Shown: in pieces, positions 15,712 to 25,185 of the stretch | How positions within the stretch are numbered: position 1 is the stretch's first letter | How the letters are laid out: each line of letters opens with the position of its first letter | From: Pelosinus fermentans | GTDB lineage: Bacteria; Bacillota; Negativicutes; DSM-13327 | Assembly: GCA_002434245.1 (NCBI GenBank) | Contig: DJJR01000031.1 | Location: 23,387 to 87,386 of the forward strand | Length of the DNA stretch: 64,000 nt | Reading direction: 5' to 3' | Notes under the pieces: generated by a model | What the model was told of the DNA's origin: nothing | The model's database searches: none | What the model saw: the letters and a program-made list of their open reading frames with translations, nothing else | Made by a program: the position numbers and the translations under genes

Positions 15712-18648
15712 GTGAAAAATAAACTCCGCAGTATCCTTTTAAAAGAAAATAAAAAAGAACCGCTAACGGATCTGCAATTAGGTGAAAGTTTATTAGTAAG
15801 CAGAGAATATATGACGCTACTGCGCAAGGAACTAAAAATTGCAGACTCCCGGGAACGAAAGAAGATCTATATTTGCGAGGAAATATCTCAGATATTGCAA
15901 AAAAATGAGAATATTTCCTACCGTGAACTGACGAAGATGCTGCAAAAGAGCGGGTATAAATTATCACGCTACTTGGTAGTCAAATATTTAGAAGAAATCA
16001 GAAGTTCGCGAGGTAATAAACAGATCATAGATGAGGTTTCACTGCTGGAAGATGGCAATAAAAAGCAAGAAGAGAGTCGGGAAATTCAGGCCTTTCAAAA
16101 TCTGATCGGTGGAAAAGGAAGTTTAGAAATACAAATACAGCAAGCGAAAGCTGCAGTGTTGTATCCGCCCAATGGGCTGCATTGCTTGATATTAGGAGAA
16201 ACAGGTGTAGGCAAAAGCGAGTTGGCAGAGTCCATGTACAAGTTTTCCATCGAAAGCGGCAGGCTGACCAAAGAATCTCCGTTTATTGTTTTTAACTGCG
16301 CCGATTACGCCGAGAACTCACAACTGTTAATATCTCATCTGTTTGGAAGCGTAAAAGGTGCTTATACAGGAGCGGTGCAGGATAAGAGAGGGTTAATCGA
16401 GCAGGCAGACGGCGGAATTTTATTTTTAGATGAAGTACATCGCCTTACATCAGAAGGACAAGAAATGCTGTTTCAACTCATCGATAAGGGGTGCTTTCGC
16501 AGGTTAGGAGAGTCTGATTTTACTAGAAAAGCAGTTGTGCAGCTCATTGCCGCCACTACAGAAAATATTGAGACTTCCTTATTGGCTACCTTTAAAAGGC
16601 GAATTCCCATGATCATTGAGGTTCCGCCTTTAAGTAAACGACCTTTAAATGAAAGGTTGAAATTAATCAAAAATTTCTTTGGTTATGAGTCAACGAGAAT
16701 GAATGCACCAATTCATGTAGCCTTAGATGTAATGAAATCCTACCTGCTGTATGAGTGTTATGGGAATATTGGACAACTAAAAAGTGATATTCAAGTAGCT
16801 TGTGCCAAAAGCTTTCTAACTTACGTTATGGATAAAGAAGACTGTGTGAAAATTGATGTGAGAGATTTAAATCTTCATGTTAAAAAGGGACTTTTAAAAA
16901 TAAAAAGTATGCGGGATGAAATTGAAAACCTCGTCTGGCAAGATTTTAGATTTAGTCCTAAAAAGTATAAGAAAATCGCCGAGCTTGAAAATGACATTTA
17001 TAGTTTTCCAAAAGAGTTTTATAGCGATATCGAAAAAACGTATACCGAATATCTAAAGCAAGGAATAAATACAGAAGAAATTAATCGTATTATCGGGATT
17101 GAGATTGAACGCAAATTACAGAATGTTATCAAACACGTTAAAGATAATTTGCATCCTTTATCTCCTGATGAGATTGCTAAAGTTGTGGGAGTTGAGATTA
17201 TTTCCCTTGTGGAAGAACTCCTTAAAATTGCTGAAATGACATTAGGAAAGATGGATCATTCCATATTCTATTGTTTAGCCATTCATTTGAATGCTACATT
17301 TCAGCGTATTAAGCAAGGAAGAGAAATTATTAACCCCAACTTAGAAGAAATCAAAAGAAAATATAGCATTGAATATGCTGTAGCCCAAGAAATGATCGCA
17401 CATATTGAAAAATACTATCGAATTCATTTGCCTGAGGATGAAGTTGGTTTTATTGCATTGTACCTAAGAGGCAATAAACAAGAAAAAGAGGGTAAGGTTG
17501 GTATTCTGGTTGTTACTCATGGCAATGTAAGTGTTGGCATGCTGGAAATTGCCAATAAGCTGCTAAATATGAATCATGGCAAAGCGGTAGTCATGACCTT
17601 AGACGAGAATCCTAGTGAAGTGTTAGAACGTTTAGCTACGATCATACAAGCAACTGACGAAGGTAAAGGCGTATTAATGCTGGTGGATATGGGGTCATTA
17701 CTGACCTTTGGAGAAATCATTTCCGAAAGAACAGGTATCCAGATCGAGACGATTGACCGTGTGGATACAGTAATGGTAATCGAAGCCATTCGCAGAAGTA
17801 TTTTACCTGGATCACATATTAAAGATGTGGTGTATGCGGTAGAAAATTTAAATTATACCTTTAAGAAAACGCGAGTGGATCATAAAGTTTTAAAACGAAA
17901 AAAAGCAATTATTACCGTTTGCTTGACCGGAGAAGGGGTAGCTCTTCAGTGCGGAAGTCATTTGAAGAAAATATTTGGTGAAAAACTAAATGATATAGAA
18001 TTAATCCATATGGGGGTTATTGGAAAACGTGATCTTCATAAGCAAATCCAAGATACCATCAATACCTATGAAATCATTGCGATCATAGGCAGTATTGATC
18101 CTAAATATCACGGCATTCCTTTCTTATCGTTAGAAGCATTATTTAACGAAACAGGAAAAAATCAAATTATGAACTTAATTGAATGTAACAATCATTATCG
18201 TATGAAAAGCTACAGCGGTCTGATTCCTCATGTCGTACGAGAGGCAAAGTTTATCATGCTGCCAGAAGTAGGCGGAAAAGAAGAAGTTCTGCAGCGTATT
18301 TGTAACAACCTGTTAGCAGAAGGTTATGTCAAAGAAGGATATTATGAGGCTGTTATGGAGCGGGAAAATATGGGGAGTTATGTAATTAATCAAGAAGTTG
18401 CTTTGCCCCATGCTGACAGCAGTTATGTAAATCATCCTGTAATTGTAATTGCCAAAGCGGCGATGCCGATTTCTTGGGATCATGAGAACAAGGTATCATT
18501 GATTTGTTTGTTGGCCTTAGATATCGACGGTAAAGATGGAGTACGATTTTTATATAACAAATTTAAAAGTGAAAAATTTATTGCGCAAATGCAGCAAGCA
18601 AAATCAGAAGACGAAATTAGGGAGGCTCTATTACATGAATCATGTTAA
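15712..18648 (+). CDS. LevR-type sigma-54 activator with C-terminal EIIA domain (regulator 2)
   Basis: A 978-residue protein starting at GTG 15712. Order: N-terminal helix-turn-helix (1-100); AAA+ with Walker A GETGVGKS near 161 and GAYTGA near 217, a common variant of GAFTGA; PRD with AIHLNATFQRI; EIIA-Man-like domain with VVTHGN near 602; GatB-like segment with TVCLTGEGVA. From about 850 to the end is a fructose/Ntr-type EIIA domain with VALPHADSS (His near 900) where LevR regulator 1 has a second PRD. The gene overlaps the EIIA gene by 14 bases, so it is the first gene of the operon it probably controls. Confidence 0.9.
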   Translation: MKNKLRSILLKENKKEPLTDLQLGESLLVSREYMTLLRKELKIADSRERKKIYICEEISQILQKNENISYRELTKMLQKSGYKLSRYLVVKYLEEIRSSRGNKQIIDEVSLLEDGNKKQEESREIQAFQNLIGGKGSLEIQIQQAKAAVLYPPNGLHCLILGETGVGKSELAESMYKFSIESGRLTKESPFIVFNCADYAENSQLLISHLFGSVKGAYTGAVQDKRGLIEQADGGILFLDEVHRLTSEGQEMLFQLIDKGCFRRLGESDFTRKAVVQLIAATTENIETSLLATFKRRIPMIIEVPPLSKRPLNERLKLIKNFFGYESTRMNAPIHVALDVMKSYLLYECYGNIGQLKSDIQVACAKSFLTYVMDKEDCVKIDVRDLNLHVKKGLLKIKSMRDEIENLVWQDFRFSPKKYKKIAELENDIYSFPKEFYSDIEKTYTEYLKQGINTEEINRIIGIEIERKLQNVIKHVKDNLHPLSPDEIAKVVGVEIISLVEELLKIAEMTLGKMDHSIFYCLAIHLNATFQRIKQGREIINPNLEEIKRKYSIEYAVAQEMIAHIEKYYRIHLPEDEVGFIALYLRGNKQEKEGKVGILVVTHGNVSVGMLEIANKLLNMNHGKAVVMTLDENPSEVLERLATIIQATDEGKGVLMLVDMGSLLTFGEIISERTGIQIETIDRVDTVMVIEAIRRSILPGSHIKDVVYAVENLNYTFKKTRVDHKVLKRKKAIITVCLTGEGVALQCGSHLKKIFGEKLNDIELIHMGVIGKRDLHKQIQDTINTYEIIAIIGSIDPKYHGIPFLSLEALFNETGKNQIMNLIECNNHYRMKSYSGLIPHVVREAKFIMLPEVGGKEEVLQRICNNLLAEGYVKEGYYEAVMERENMGSYVINQEVALPHADSSYVNHPVIVIAKAAMPISWDHENKVSLICLLALDIDGKDGVRFLYNKFKSEKFIAQMQQAKSEDEIREALLHESC

Positions 18649-19120
18649 ATTTGATGAAACGTTAGTGATAAGAAATGTAGAAGGTGAAAATAGTTCAGAT
18701 ATTTTAAAGCATATGGCAGCCAACTTATATCAGAAAGGTTTTGTAAAAGAAAGTTATGCCGACGCCGTTATTGCAAGAGAGAAAAAATTTGCAACAGGGT
18801 TGCCAACCAAGGGCTGTGGTGTTGCCATACCACATACAGATATTGAACATGTGAACCAGTCGGCCATTAGTGTTGGAGTGTTAAAGGAACCTGTAGATTT
18901 TGGCATTATGGGTGAGGAGACAGAGAAAACTCCTGTGAAATTAATTTTTATGCTGGCAATGCATGATAGTCACTCCCAGCTAAAAATGCTGCAAAGTTTA
19001 ATGGGAATCTTTCAAGATGAAGAGATTCTGCTATATTTAGCAAACGAAGAAAGCGAAGTGAAAATCAAAGAAGAAGTAAGTAAACGACTTAATTTAAACA
19101 ATGTGAAGGGAGGTGAATAA
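18635..19120 (+). CDS. PTS galactitol/fructose-type EIIA component
   Basis: I chose the ATG at 18635, after GGGAGG inside the end of the regulator gene; an earlier in-frame start would overlap the regulator much more. The 161-residue protein has CGVAIPHTDIEHVNQSAIS, with His66 the expected phosphorylation site, and LFMLAMHDSHSQLKMLQSLM, typical of type-2 EIIA proteins such as GatA. It takes phosphate from HPr and passes it to the EIIB encoded one base after its stop. Confidence 0.92.
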   Translation: MNHVKFDETLVIRNVEGENSSDILKHMAANLYQKGFVKESYADAVIAREKKFATGLPTKGCGVAIPHTDIEHVNQSAISVGVLKEPVDFGIMGEETEKTPVKLIFMLAMHDSHSQLKMLQSLMGIFQDEEILLYLANEESEVKIKEEVSKRLNLNNVKGGE

Positions 19121-19121
19121 A

Positions 19122-19421
19122 GTGAGTGAAGTAAGAAAAGGGAAAAAAACTGTATTAGTAGCTTGTGGGACCGGAATTGCAACCTCTACTGTTGTATCTG
19201 ATGCCATTGAGAAAATGGCTAAAGAAAATAATATTCAAGTTGAAATTGTTCAATGTAAAGTGACAGAAGTTCCTGCATATGAATCACGGGCAAGTTTGCT
19301 TGTTACAACTACGATTGTTTCCAAAGAATATCCCTTCCCAATCATCAATGCAAGAGCTTTCTTAACTGGAATAGGATTAGATAAATTGAAAGAGCAGATC
19401 TTAGAAGAACTTAAGAAATAA
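19122..19421 (+). CDS. PTS galactitol-class EIIB component
   Basis: The start is GTG 19122, eight bases after GGGAGG; the upstream in-frame GTG at 19113 abuts the ribosome site. The 99-residue protein carries VLVACGTGIATSTVV, with the phosphorylated Cys in the P-loop, as in GatB. It links EIIA to the EIIC membrane protein encoded 23 bases downstream. Confidence 0.93.
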   Translation: MSEVRKGKKTVLVACGTGIATSTVVSDAIEKMAKENNIQVEIVQCKVTEVPAYESRASLLVTTTIVSKEYPFPIINARAFLTGIGLDKLKEQILEELKK

Positions 19422-19444
19422 TAAAAAGCTGAGGAGGTATTATT

Positions 19445-20701
19445 ATGGATGTAGTTCAAATTTTCCAAGCCTTTCTAGGGCTAGGACCAACGGTCATTTT
19501 GCCAGTTGCAGTTTTTTTGCTGGGAGTAGCATTTGGGCAGCCGGCAAGTAAAGCCTTTCGTTCTGGTTTGACGATTGGCGTAGGTTTTACAGGTATCTTT
19601 TTAGTGGTTGATTTACTGGTCTCGAATCTTGCACCAGCAGCACAAGGTATGGTAGCAAGGTTTGGGGTACAGCTAAATATCATTGATATTGGCTGGCCAG
19701 GAGCTGCAAGTATAGCATGGGCTTCTCCCATTGCAGCATTTGTTCTTCCATTAGGTTTATTGGTTAATGTCATTATGTTAGTTACCAAAACCACAAAAAC
19801 AATGGATATTGATCTTTGGAATTATTGGCATTTCACTTTTATGGGAGCCTTTGTATATTCAGCAACTGGAAGCCTTGTACAAGGCTTAGTGGCAGCAGTT
19901 ATTTTTGAAATTATTGTCTTAAAAATTGCTGACTGGACAGCACCAATGCTGGAAAAGTATTTTGATCTACCTGGTATTTCTGTTCCAACTGGTAGTACTG
20001 TGTCCTATGCAATTGGAATTCCCCTTGTGAAATTGGTACAGAAAATCCCAATCATTAAAGATTTACATGCAGATCCTGAAACCATTCAAAAAAGATTTGG
20101 GGTATTTGGTGAACCGCTTTTCATGGGAGTATTTTTAGGAGTTGTACTAGGTGCATTAGCCGGATATCCAGTAGGCCAGACCATAAAAGTTGGTATAGCA
20201 ATGGGTGGCGTTATGGTGTTAATGCCTCGAATGGTTAAGATCTTAATGGAAGGTCTTATTCCGCTTGCTGAATCTGCCAGAGAGTTCTTAAGCAAAAGAT
20301 TTGGTGATAGAGATATTTATATCGGACTCGATGCTGCCGTTGCAATTGGGCATCCATCCGTAATCGCAACAGCCCTAATCTTAGTTCCAATTACAATTCT
20401 CCTAGCAGTTGTATTACCAGGAAATAATGTATTACCCTTTGGTGATTTAGCAACCATTCCCTTTATCGTCTGCTTTATCGTAGGGGCAGCTCGAGGTAAT
20501 ATCGTTCATTCGGTTCTTGTTGGAGCTGTTGTAATTGGGATGTCATTATACATGGCGACTGATGTTGCAACATTCCATACGCAAATGGCAGTAGATGCTC
20601 ATTTTAAAATGCCAGCGGGTGCAACGACGATTTCTAGTATTGACCAAGGTGGTAACGTAATTCACTATGTGATATACAAAATTTTCACACTATTTAATTA
20701 A
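19445..20701 (+). CDS. PTS galactitol-class EIIC permease
   Basis: A 418-residue polytopic membrane protein with at least nine hydrophobic segments and family-typical phrases such as VGFTGIFLVVDLL, FGVFGEPLFMGVFLGVV and GLDAAVAIGHPSVIATALIL. It matches the GatC/SgcC family that imports hexitols and pentitols with phosphorylation. Followed by pentose-phosphate enzymes, the most likely cargo is a pentitol such as arabitol, ribitol or xylitol; sequence alone does not say which. Confidence 0.9.
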   Translation: MDVVQIFQAFLGLGPTVILPVAVFLLGVAFGQPASKAFRSGLTIGVGFTGIFLVVDLLVSNLAPAAQGMVARFGVQLNIIDIGWPGAASIAWASPIAAFVLPLGLLVNVIMLVTKTTKTMDIDLWNYWHFTFMGAFVYSATGSLVQGLVAAVIFEIIVLKIADWTAPMLEKYFDLPGISVPTGSTVSYAIGIPLVKLVQKIPIIKDLHADPETIQKRFGVFGEPLFMGVFLGVVLGALAGYPVGQTIKVGIAMGGVMVLMPRMVKILMEGLIPLAESAREFLSKRFGDRDIYIGLDAAVAIGHPSVIATALILVPITILLAVVLPGNNVLPFGDLATIPFIVCFIVGAARGNIVHSVLVGAVVIGMSLYMATDVATFHTQMAVDAHFKMPAGATTISSIDQGGNVIHYVIYKIFTLFN

Positions 20702-20730
20702 TATAGACACGATTAAAATGTGATTTCTTG

Positions 20731-20780
20731 TCTTGAGCTAACATCATTATGATTCATGATTAAGAAATGTTAGCTCAAGA
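20731..20780 (+). other. Hairpin inside the pentitol operon
   Basis: A perfect 14-base inverted repeat, TCTTGAGCTAACAT with ATGTTAGCTCAAGA, separated by 22 bases. It sits between EIIC and the first dehydrogenase with no T run, so it may attenuate or process the message and lower expression of the enzyme genes relative to the PTS genes. Confidence 0.6.
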
Positions 20781-20820
20781 TATCATCTAGCATAAATTTT
20801 TGAAATGAGGAGGAATAAGA

Positions 20821-21849
20821 ATGCGAGCATTAGTTAAAACCCAATTGGGTCATGGGAATTTAGTTATTGTTGATAAAGAAGAACCAAAAGCTGGTAAGGA
20901 TCAAGTGAAAATCTTAGTCAAATATGCAGGGATATGCGGCTCCGATTTGCACACCTATGAAGGTAAATATAAAGTTAAGGTTCCTGTAACATTAGGTCAT
21001 GAATTTGCTGGAGAAGTAGTAGAAGTAGGAGAAAATGTAACCGATATCCATGTGGGTGAGCGCGTAACTTCAGAAACTACATTTTATATATGTGGTGAAT
21101 GTAAATATTGTAAATCAAAAAATTATAATTTATGTAAAGATCGTAAAGGCTTGGGAACACAGCAGGATGGTGCTTTTACTAAATACATCATAGCAAATAA
21201 AAACAGTATTCATAAACTGCCTGAAAATGTTGATTATGTATCTGCTTCTATTACCGAAGCATTAGCTTGTGCACACCATGCGGTGGCAAAGAGCAGCATC
21301 AAAAAGAATGATGTCGTAGTAGTATTAGGACCTGGTCCAATCGGTTTGCTTGTGGCACAAATTGCCAAGACTTTTGATACGAAAGTCATTATTACAGGGT
21401 TAGCGAAAGACAAAAGCCGCTTAGATAAAGCAAAAGAATTGGGAATTGATGTAGCCGTTGACATTCAGAATCAAGATGTTAAGCAGATAGTAGATGAGCT
21501 TAGCGATGGATATGGTGCCGATATTGTATTCGAATGCACAGGGGCCCCGCCATCCGTAAATTTAGGTTTGGATATTCTTACAAAACAAGGCGAATATGTG
21601 CAGGTTGGGATTTTCCCAATGGCAGAAATTCTTACTGATTTTGAAAAAATTATTCAAAAAGAAATTAAAGTAATGGGTTGCCGAAGCCAGAAACCAAGTG
21701 ATTGGGAACCATCCTTGCAGCTTATGAATCAAAATCTGGTGAATGCCAAAGCATTAGTTTCACATCAATTCAATATTACAGAATGGGACAAAGCATATGA
21801 GACCATCAAAAAAGGGGACGCCATTAAAGTTGTATTAACGGTTGAATAA
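20821..21849 (+). CDS. Zinc-dependent medium-chain alcohol dehydrogenase (polyol/polyol-phosphate type, 1)
   Basis: A 342-residue MDR enzyme. Catalytic-zinc residues are in AGICGSDLHTYEG and TLGHEFAGEVVEVGENV; the structural-zinc cysteines are in CGECKYCKSKNYNLCKDR; the NAD-binding loop is VVVLGPGPIGLLVAQIAK. It belongs to the sorbitol/threonine dehydrogenase group. In this operon it should oxidise a phosphorylated pentitol to a ketopentose phosphate. A second MDR enzyme lies at 23.5 kb, so the operon may handle two substrates. Confidence 0.87.
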   Translation: MRALVKTQLGHGNLVIVDKEEPKAGKDQVKILVKYAGICGSDLHTYEGKYKVKVPVTLGHEFAGEVVEVGENVTDIHVGERVTSETTFYICGECKYCKSKNYNLCKDRKGLGTQQDGAFTKYIIANKNSIHKLPENVDYVSASITEALACAHHAVAKSSIKKNDVVVVLGPGPIGLLVAQIAKTFDTKVIITGLAKDKSRLDKAKELGIDVAVDIQNQDVKQIVDELSDGYGADIVFECTGAPPSVNLGLDILTKQGEYVQVGIFPMAEILTDFEKIIQKEIKVMGCRSQKPSDWEPSLQLMNQNLVNAKALVSHQFNITEWDKAYETIKKGDAIKVVLTVE

Positions 21850-22081
21850 ATGAAGTATCCAAGTATCATAGTTTGACTAAATAAGCTGATTCAGTTAGGC
21901 CTAACTGTTCAGAATAAAGAAAAGATCTGTTACTGAGCTCAATAGCAATTTTTTGATTTCAAACCATATAATTTTGAAAGAAATGATCCTTCAGTGTGCA
22001 TAATGCGGGTTGGATCTTATATAAAAAGAAATGTGCGAAAAAGTTTTTAATTTACGAAAATATGATAAGTAGGTGTTTGTA

Positions 22082-22765
22082 ATGAATCAAAAAGCTTTAA
22101 TCGAGATGATTGACTATACCTTATTGAATCCTATTGCGACTAAAGAGCATATTCAGATATTTTGCCAAGAGACGATCACACATGGTTTTAAAACGGTATT
22201 TGTTAATCCGTATTATGTTTCCTTCGCCAATCAGTTGCTGAAAGATCATAATATTAAAGTAGGTGTGCCCATTGGCTTTTCTCTGGGAGGTGCTACTACG
22301 AAAGTGAAAGTGGCAGAAACCGTAGATGCCATAGATAATGGTGCACGAGAAATCGATATGCTGATTAATTTGGGAGCTTTAAAGTCCAAGGAATATAATG
22401 TTGTGAAGCATGATATTGCGGAAGTTGTCAAAGCCTCTCAAGGCTTAGTTACCAAGGTTATTATCGAAACGGCACTCTTGACTCAGGAAGAGAAAAAAAT
22501 TGCCTGCAGTTTAATTAAGGAGGCAGGTGCTGACTTTGTTAAAACCGCTACTGGGTTTAATGGCGGTGGAGCAACGATAGAGGATGTTGAACTATTACGA
22601 TCCGTAGTTGGTAAAGACTTTGGCGTAAAAGCAGCTGGAGGAATCAGAACTTACGATGATGCGATTAAGATTGTAAAAGCTGGTGCAAATCGGATTGGAA
22701 CAAGCAATGCAATAGCGATCATAACAGGAAAGACCGGCTCTGATTCTAATAATAATGGATATTAA
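22082..22765 (+). CDS. deoC: Deoxyribose-phosphate aldolase (DeoC family)
   Basis: I chose the ATG at 22082, six bases after AGGTG. The 227-residue protein has DYTLLNPIATKEHIQ, REIDMLINLGALKSKEY, the Schiff-base lysine region GADFVKTATGFNGGGAT and VKAAGGIRTYDDAIKIVKAG, all typical of DeoC. The known reaction cleaves 2-deoxyribose-5-phosphate to glyceraldehyde-3-phosphate and acetaldehyde. Its place in a pentitol operon is unexplained: it may act on a related phosphorylated sugar or give access to deoxyribose. The 230 bases before it hold no clear terminator or promoter. Confidence 0.9.
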   Translation: MNQKALIEMIDYTLLNPIATKEHIQIFCQETITHGFKTVFVNPYYVSFANQLLKDHNIKVGVPIGFSLGGATTKVKVAETVDAIDNGAREIDMLINLGALKSKEYNVVKHDIAEVVKASQGLVTKVIIETALLTQEEKKIACSLIKEAGADFVKTATGFNGGGATIEDVELLRSVVGKDFGVKAAGGIRTYDDAIKIVKAGANRIGTSNAIAIITGKTGSDSNNNGY

Positions 22766-22813
22766 TCAAAAAAATTATAACAAGCAGTAATGATAGCTGA
22801 GATTGGAGGTCTT

Positions 22814-23482
22814 ATGGATATTATCATTTCTCCATCTTTATTAGCAGCAGACATGGGGAATTTGGAACAAGAGTTAAAAACTGTGGAATCGTGTGGTATC
22901 GATTCACTGCATATTGATGTGATGGATGGAACTTTTGTTCCTAATATAGCTTTTGGTCCAGATCAGGTGAGTATGCTCCGGCCCATAAGCAGCATGCATT
23001 TTGACGTTCATATGATGGTTCAAAATCCAGACCGTTTTATCTCTTCCTTTGTGGATGCAGGGGCTGATTGTATCACTGTTCATGCCGAAGCTTGTACTCA
23101 TTTGCACAGATCCATTCAAGTGATCAAAAGCTTTGGCATGAAAGCTGGCGTGGCATTAAATCCTGCTACCCCGATTGGAGTGCTTTCTCATGTCTATGAG
23201 ATGCTGGATTTAGTACTCATTATGACCGTAAATCCAGGTTATGGCGGTCAAAAGAATATTACAGCAATGAATCAGAAAATAAAAGAACTTGCTGACATGA
23301 AACGAGCGGGTGGTTATTCTTTTGAAATTCAAGTAGATGGTGGAATTAACTTGTCTACAATTCGTGATGTAATACATGCAGGAGCAACGAATATTGTCAT
23401 TGGCTCAGCTGCCTTTCAAAAAAACAAAACGAAGCAAAATATAGAAGAATTTTTTAAAATAGTAAATGAGGTGACATTGTGA
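22814..23482 (+). CDS. rpe: Ribulose-phosphate 3-epimerase family protein
   Basis: I chose the ATG at 22814, behind TTGGAGGT. The 222-residue TIM barrel opens ISPSLLAADMGNLEQEL and has SLHIDVMDGTFVPNIAFGP, FDVHMMVQNPDRFI, VLIMTVNPGYGGQ and EIQVDGGINLSTI, with the expected metal-binding His and Asp residues. It interconverts ribulose-5-phosphate and xylulose-5-phosphate; paralogues act on allulose-6-phosphate. The last bases overlap the next dehydrogenase start by four. Confidence 0.92.
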   Translation: MDIIISPSLLAADMGNLEQELKTVESCGIDSLHIDVMDGTFVPNIAFGPDQVSMLRPISSMHFDVHMMVQNPDRFISSFVDAGADCITVHAEACTHLHRSIQVIKSFGMKAGVALNPATPIGVLSHVYEMLDLVLIMTVNPGYGGQKNITAMNQKIKELADMKRAGGYSFEIQVDGGINLSTIRDVIHAGATNIVIGSAAFQKNKTKQNIEEFFKIVNEVTL

Positions 23483-24537
23483 AAGGTGCAAAATTATATG
23501 GAATTCGAGATATAAGAGTAGAAGAGTGTCCTATTCCAGAAATTAAGAATCCAGACGATATAATTGTTAAAGTCAAAGCTGTGGGATTTTGCGGCTCCGA
23601 TATATCAAGATATGGTAAATTAGGACCACATACAGTAGGAGCCATATTTGGGCATGAACTTTCCGGGGAGATTGTGGAAATTGGCGAACAAGTGACAAAT
23701 GTAAAAGCAGGCGATGGTGTGGTTGTCTGCCCAACAACGCCATGCTTTCATTGTGAGTATTGCCAGGTGGGCAAATATTCAAAATGTGAATCCCTACAGG
23801 TAATCGGAGCAAAAGAAGACGGAGGCTTTGCCGAATATGTAAGGCTGCATTCCAGGAGTGTACTAAAAATGCCTGAAGGTCTAGACTTTGAGACAGCTTG
23901 CGGTATGGAACCAGCTTGTGTGGTAATGCATGGTTTTTATCGTACGAAGATTCAAGCCGGTGATACGGTAGCTGTTTTGGGTGTAGGTCCTATTGGATTA
24001 TTTGCCGTACAATGTGCCAAAATATTTGGTGCCACAAAAGTGATTGCCATTGATGTCTTTGATGAAAAATTAGAGATTGCTAAAGAACTAGGTGCTGATT
24101 TGTGCATTAATGCAAAAGACATTGATCCAATACAGGCTGTAAAAGAGATGACAGGAGGCAGTGGTGTTGATATTGCTGTAGAATCTGCAGGAAATCCATT
24201 TACGAGTGCACAGGTTTTATCGTTGCCTAAGAAGGGTGGTACTGTTGTATTCATGGGGATTCCTTATGGGGATGTGGCGATTTCCCGGGAACATTTTGAA
24301 AAAATAGTGCGAAATGAACTGACAGTGTTAGGTTCCTGGAATGCAGTTTCTGGTCCATTTCCCGGGAAAGAATGGCCAACTACACTGCATTTCATGAAAG
24401 AAGGTAAGATAAAGGTTAAGCCTATGGTAACGCATCGGATTTCTCTTGATCAAATTCCCGAAACGTTTGAAAAAATATATAAACGTGATAGCTTCTTTGG
24501 TAAAGTCGTCGTTTTTCCCGAAGGGGAAGAGTGTTAA
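23479..24537 (+). CDS. Zinc-dependent dehydrogenase, GatD-like (polyol-phosphate, 2)
   Basis: A 352-residue MDR enzyme starting at GTG 23479, overlapping the rpe stop. It has VGFCGSDISRYGKLGPH, FGHELSGEIVEIGEQV, the structural-zinc set PCFHCEYCQVGKYSKCE and the Rossmann motif VAVLGVGPIGLFAVQCAK. The N-terminal phrase PIPEIKNPDDIIVKVKAVGF resembles GatD (galactitol-1-phosphate 5-dehydrogenase). It should oxidise an incoming alditol phosphate from the Gat-class PTS. It is only moderately similar by eye to the enzyme at 20.8 kb, so it is not a recent duplicate. Confidence 0.88.
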   Translation: MKGAKLYGIRDIRVEECPIPEIKNPDDIIVKVKAVGFCGSDISRYGKLGPHTVGAIFGHELSGEIVEIGEQVTNVKAGDGVVVCPTTPCFHCEYCQVGKYSKCESLQVIGAKEDGGFAEYVRLHSRSVLKMPEGLDFETACGMEPACVVMHGFYRTKIQAGDTVAVLGVGPIGLFAVQCAKIFGATKVIAIDVFDEKLEIAKELGADLCINAKDIDPIQAVKEMTGGSGVDIAVESAGNPFTSAQVLSLPKKGGTVVFMGIPYGDVAISREHFEKIVRNELTVLGSWNAVSGPFPGKEWPTTLHFMKEGKIKVKPMVTHRISLDQIPETFEKIYKRDSFFGKVVVFPEGEEC

Positions 24538-24555
24538 GGAAGGGACGAGAATGAA

Positions 24556-25014
24556 ATGGAAAATACAAAAATCATAATTGGCAGTGATCATGCGGGTTTT
24601 ACACTCAAAGAAAAGGTTATTAGTCTGTTAAAAGAATTGAAAATAGAAGTGGAAGATGTGGGCGCTTATTCTGCAGACAGTGTTAATTACGGACCGATTG
24701 CAAAGCGCGTAGCTGAGAAAGTTGCCGGTAATGATGATTGGAAAGGAATTCTAATTTGTGGTACTGGCATAGGAATGTCAATTATGGCTAATAAGGTAAA
24801 AGGGATTCGGGCTGCTGTGGTGCACGATACTTTTTCTGCTAAAGCCACAAGAGCACATAATGATTCTAATATATTATGTATGGGGGAAAGAGTAATCGGC
24901 AGTGGCTTGGCACTGGAGATTACGAAGGAATGGCTGGCAGCATCCTTTGATGCAGGTAAACATGCACAGCGGATACAGTTTATTCTTGACTATGAACTTG
25001 GAAAGCAGCAGTAA
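24556..25014 (+). CDS. rpiB: Ribose-5-phosphate isomerase B family
   Basis: A 152-residue protein. KIIIGSDHAGFTLKEKV, the catalytic-Cys region LICGTGIGMSIMANKVKGIR and ARAHNDSNILCMGERVIG (written here as THRAHND in part) are the RpiB signature. It interconverts ribose-5-phosphate and ribulose-5-phosphate; some homologues act on allose- or galactose-6-phosphate. It lies 18 bases after the GatD-like gene and before the large inverted element and transketolase genes, supplying the aldose partner for transketolase. Confidence 0.92.
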   Translation: MENTKIIIGSDHAGFTLKEKVISLLKELKIEVEDVGAYSADSVNYGPIAKRVAEKVAGNDDWKGILICGTGIGMSIMANKVKGIRAAVVHDTFSAKATRAHNDSNILCMGERVIGSGLALEITKEWLAASFDAGKHAQRIQFILDYELGKQQ

Positions 25015-25021
25015 GTAAAAT

Positions 25022-25161
25022 ATAGTCTCTCGGAAAAACCCATTTAGGACGGCAAAGGATGAGCATAGCTAACGCTTCGCCGTTGTACTTAACCTACGCT
25101 TATAGTTATACTCATCCTTTGCCTGTTTGTGGCTATAGATAGTTGTTTTTTCGAGATACTA
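25022..25161. repeat. Large nested inverted element in the pentitol operon
   Basis: Outer ends ATAGTCTCTCGGAAAAA and TTTTTTCGAGATACTA pair imperfectly. An inner perfect 13-base pair is GGCAAAGGATGAG (25051-25063) with CTCATCCTTTGCC (25111-25123), extended by CATAGCTAACGC and GCTTATAGTTATA. The loop GCTTCGCCGTTGTACTTAAC faintly recalls type D. About 140 bases long, between rpiB and transketolase. Confidence 0.65.
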
Positions 25162-25185
25162 TTAAATATGTAGGGAGGTTTTTTT

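Noticed and set aside
25022..25161. Insertion sequence or transposon end
   Set aside because: No transposase and no visible target duplication; a foldback or structured element fits better.
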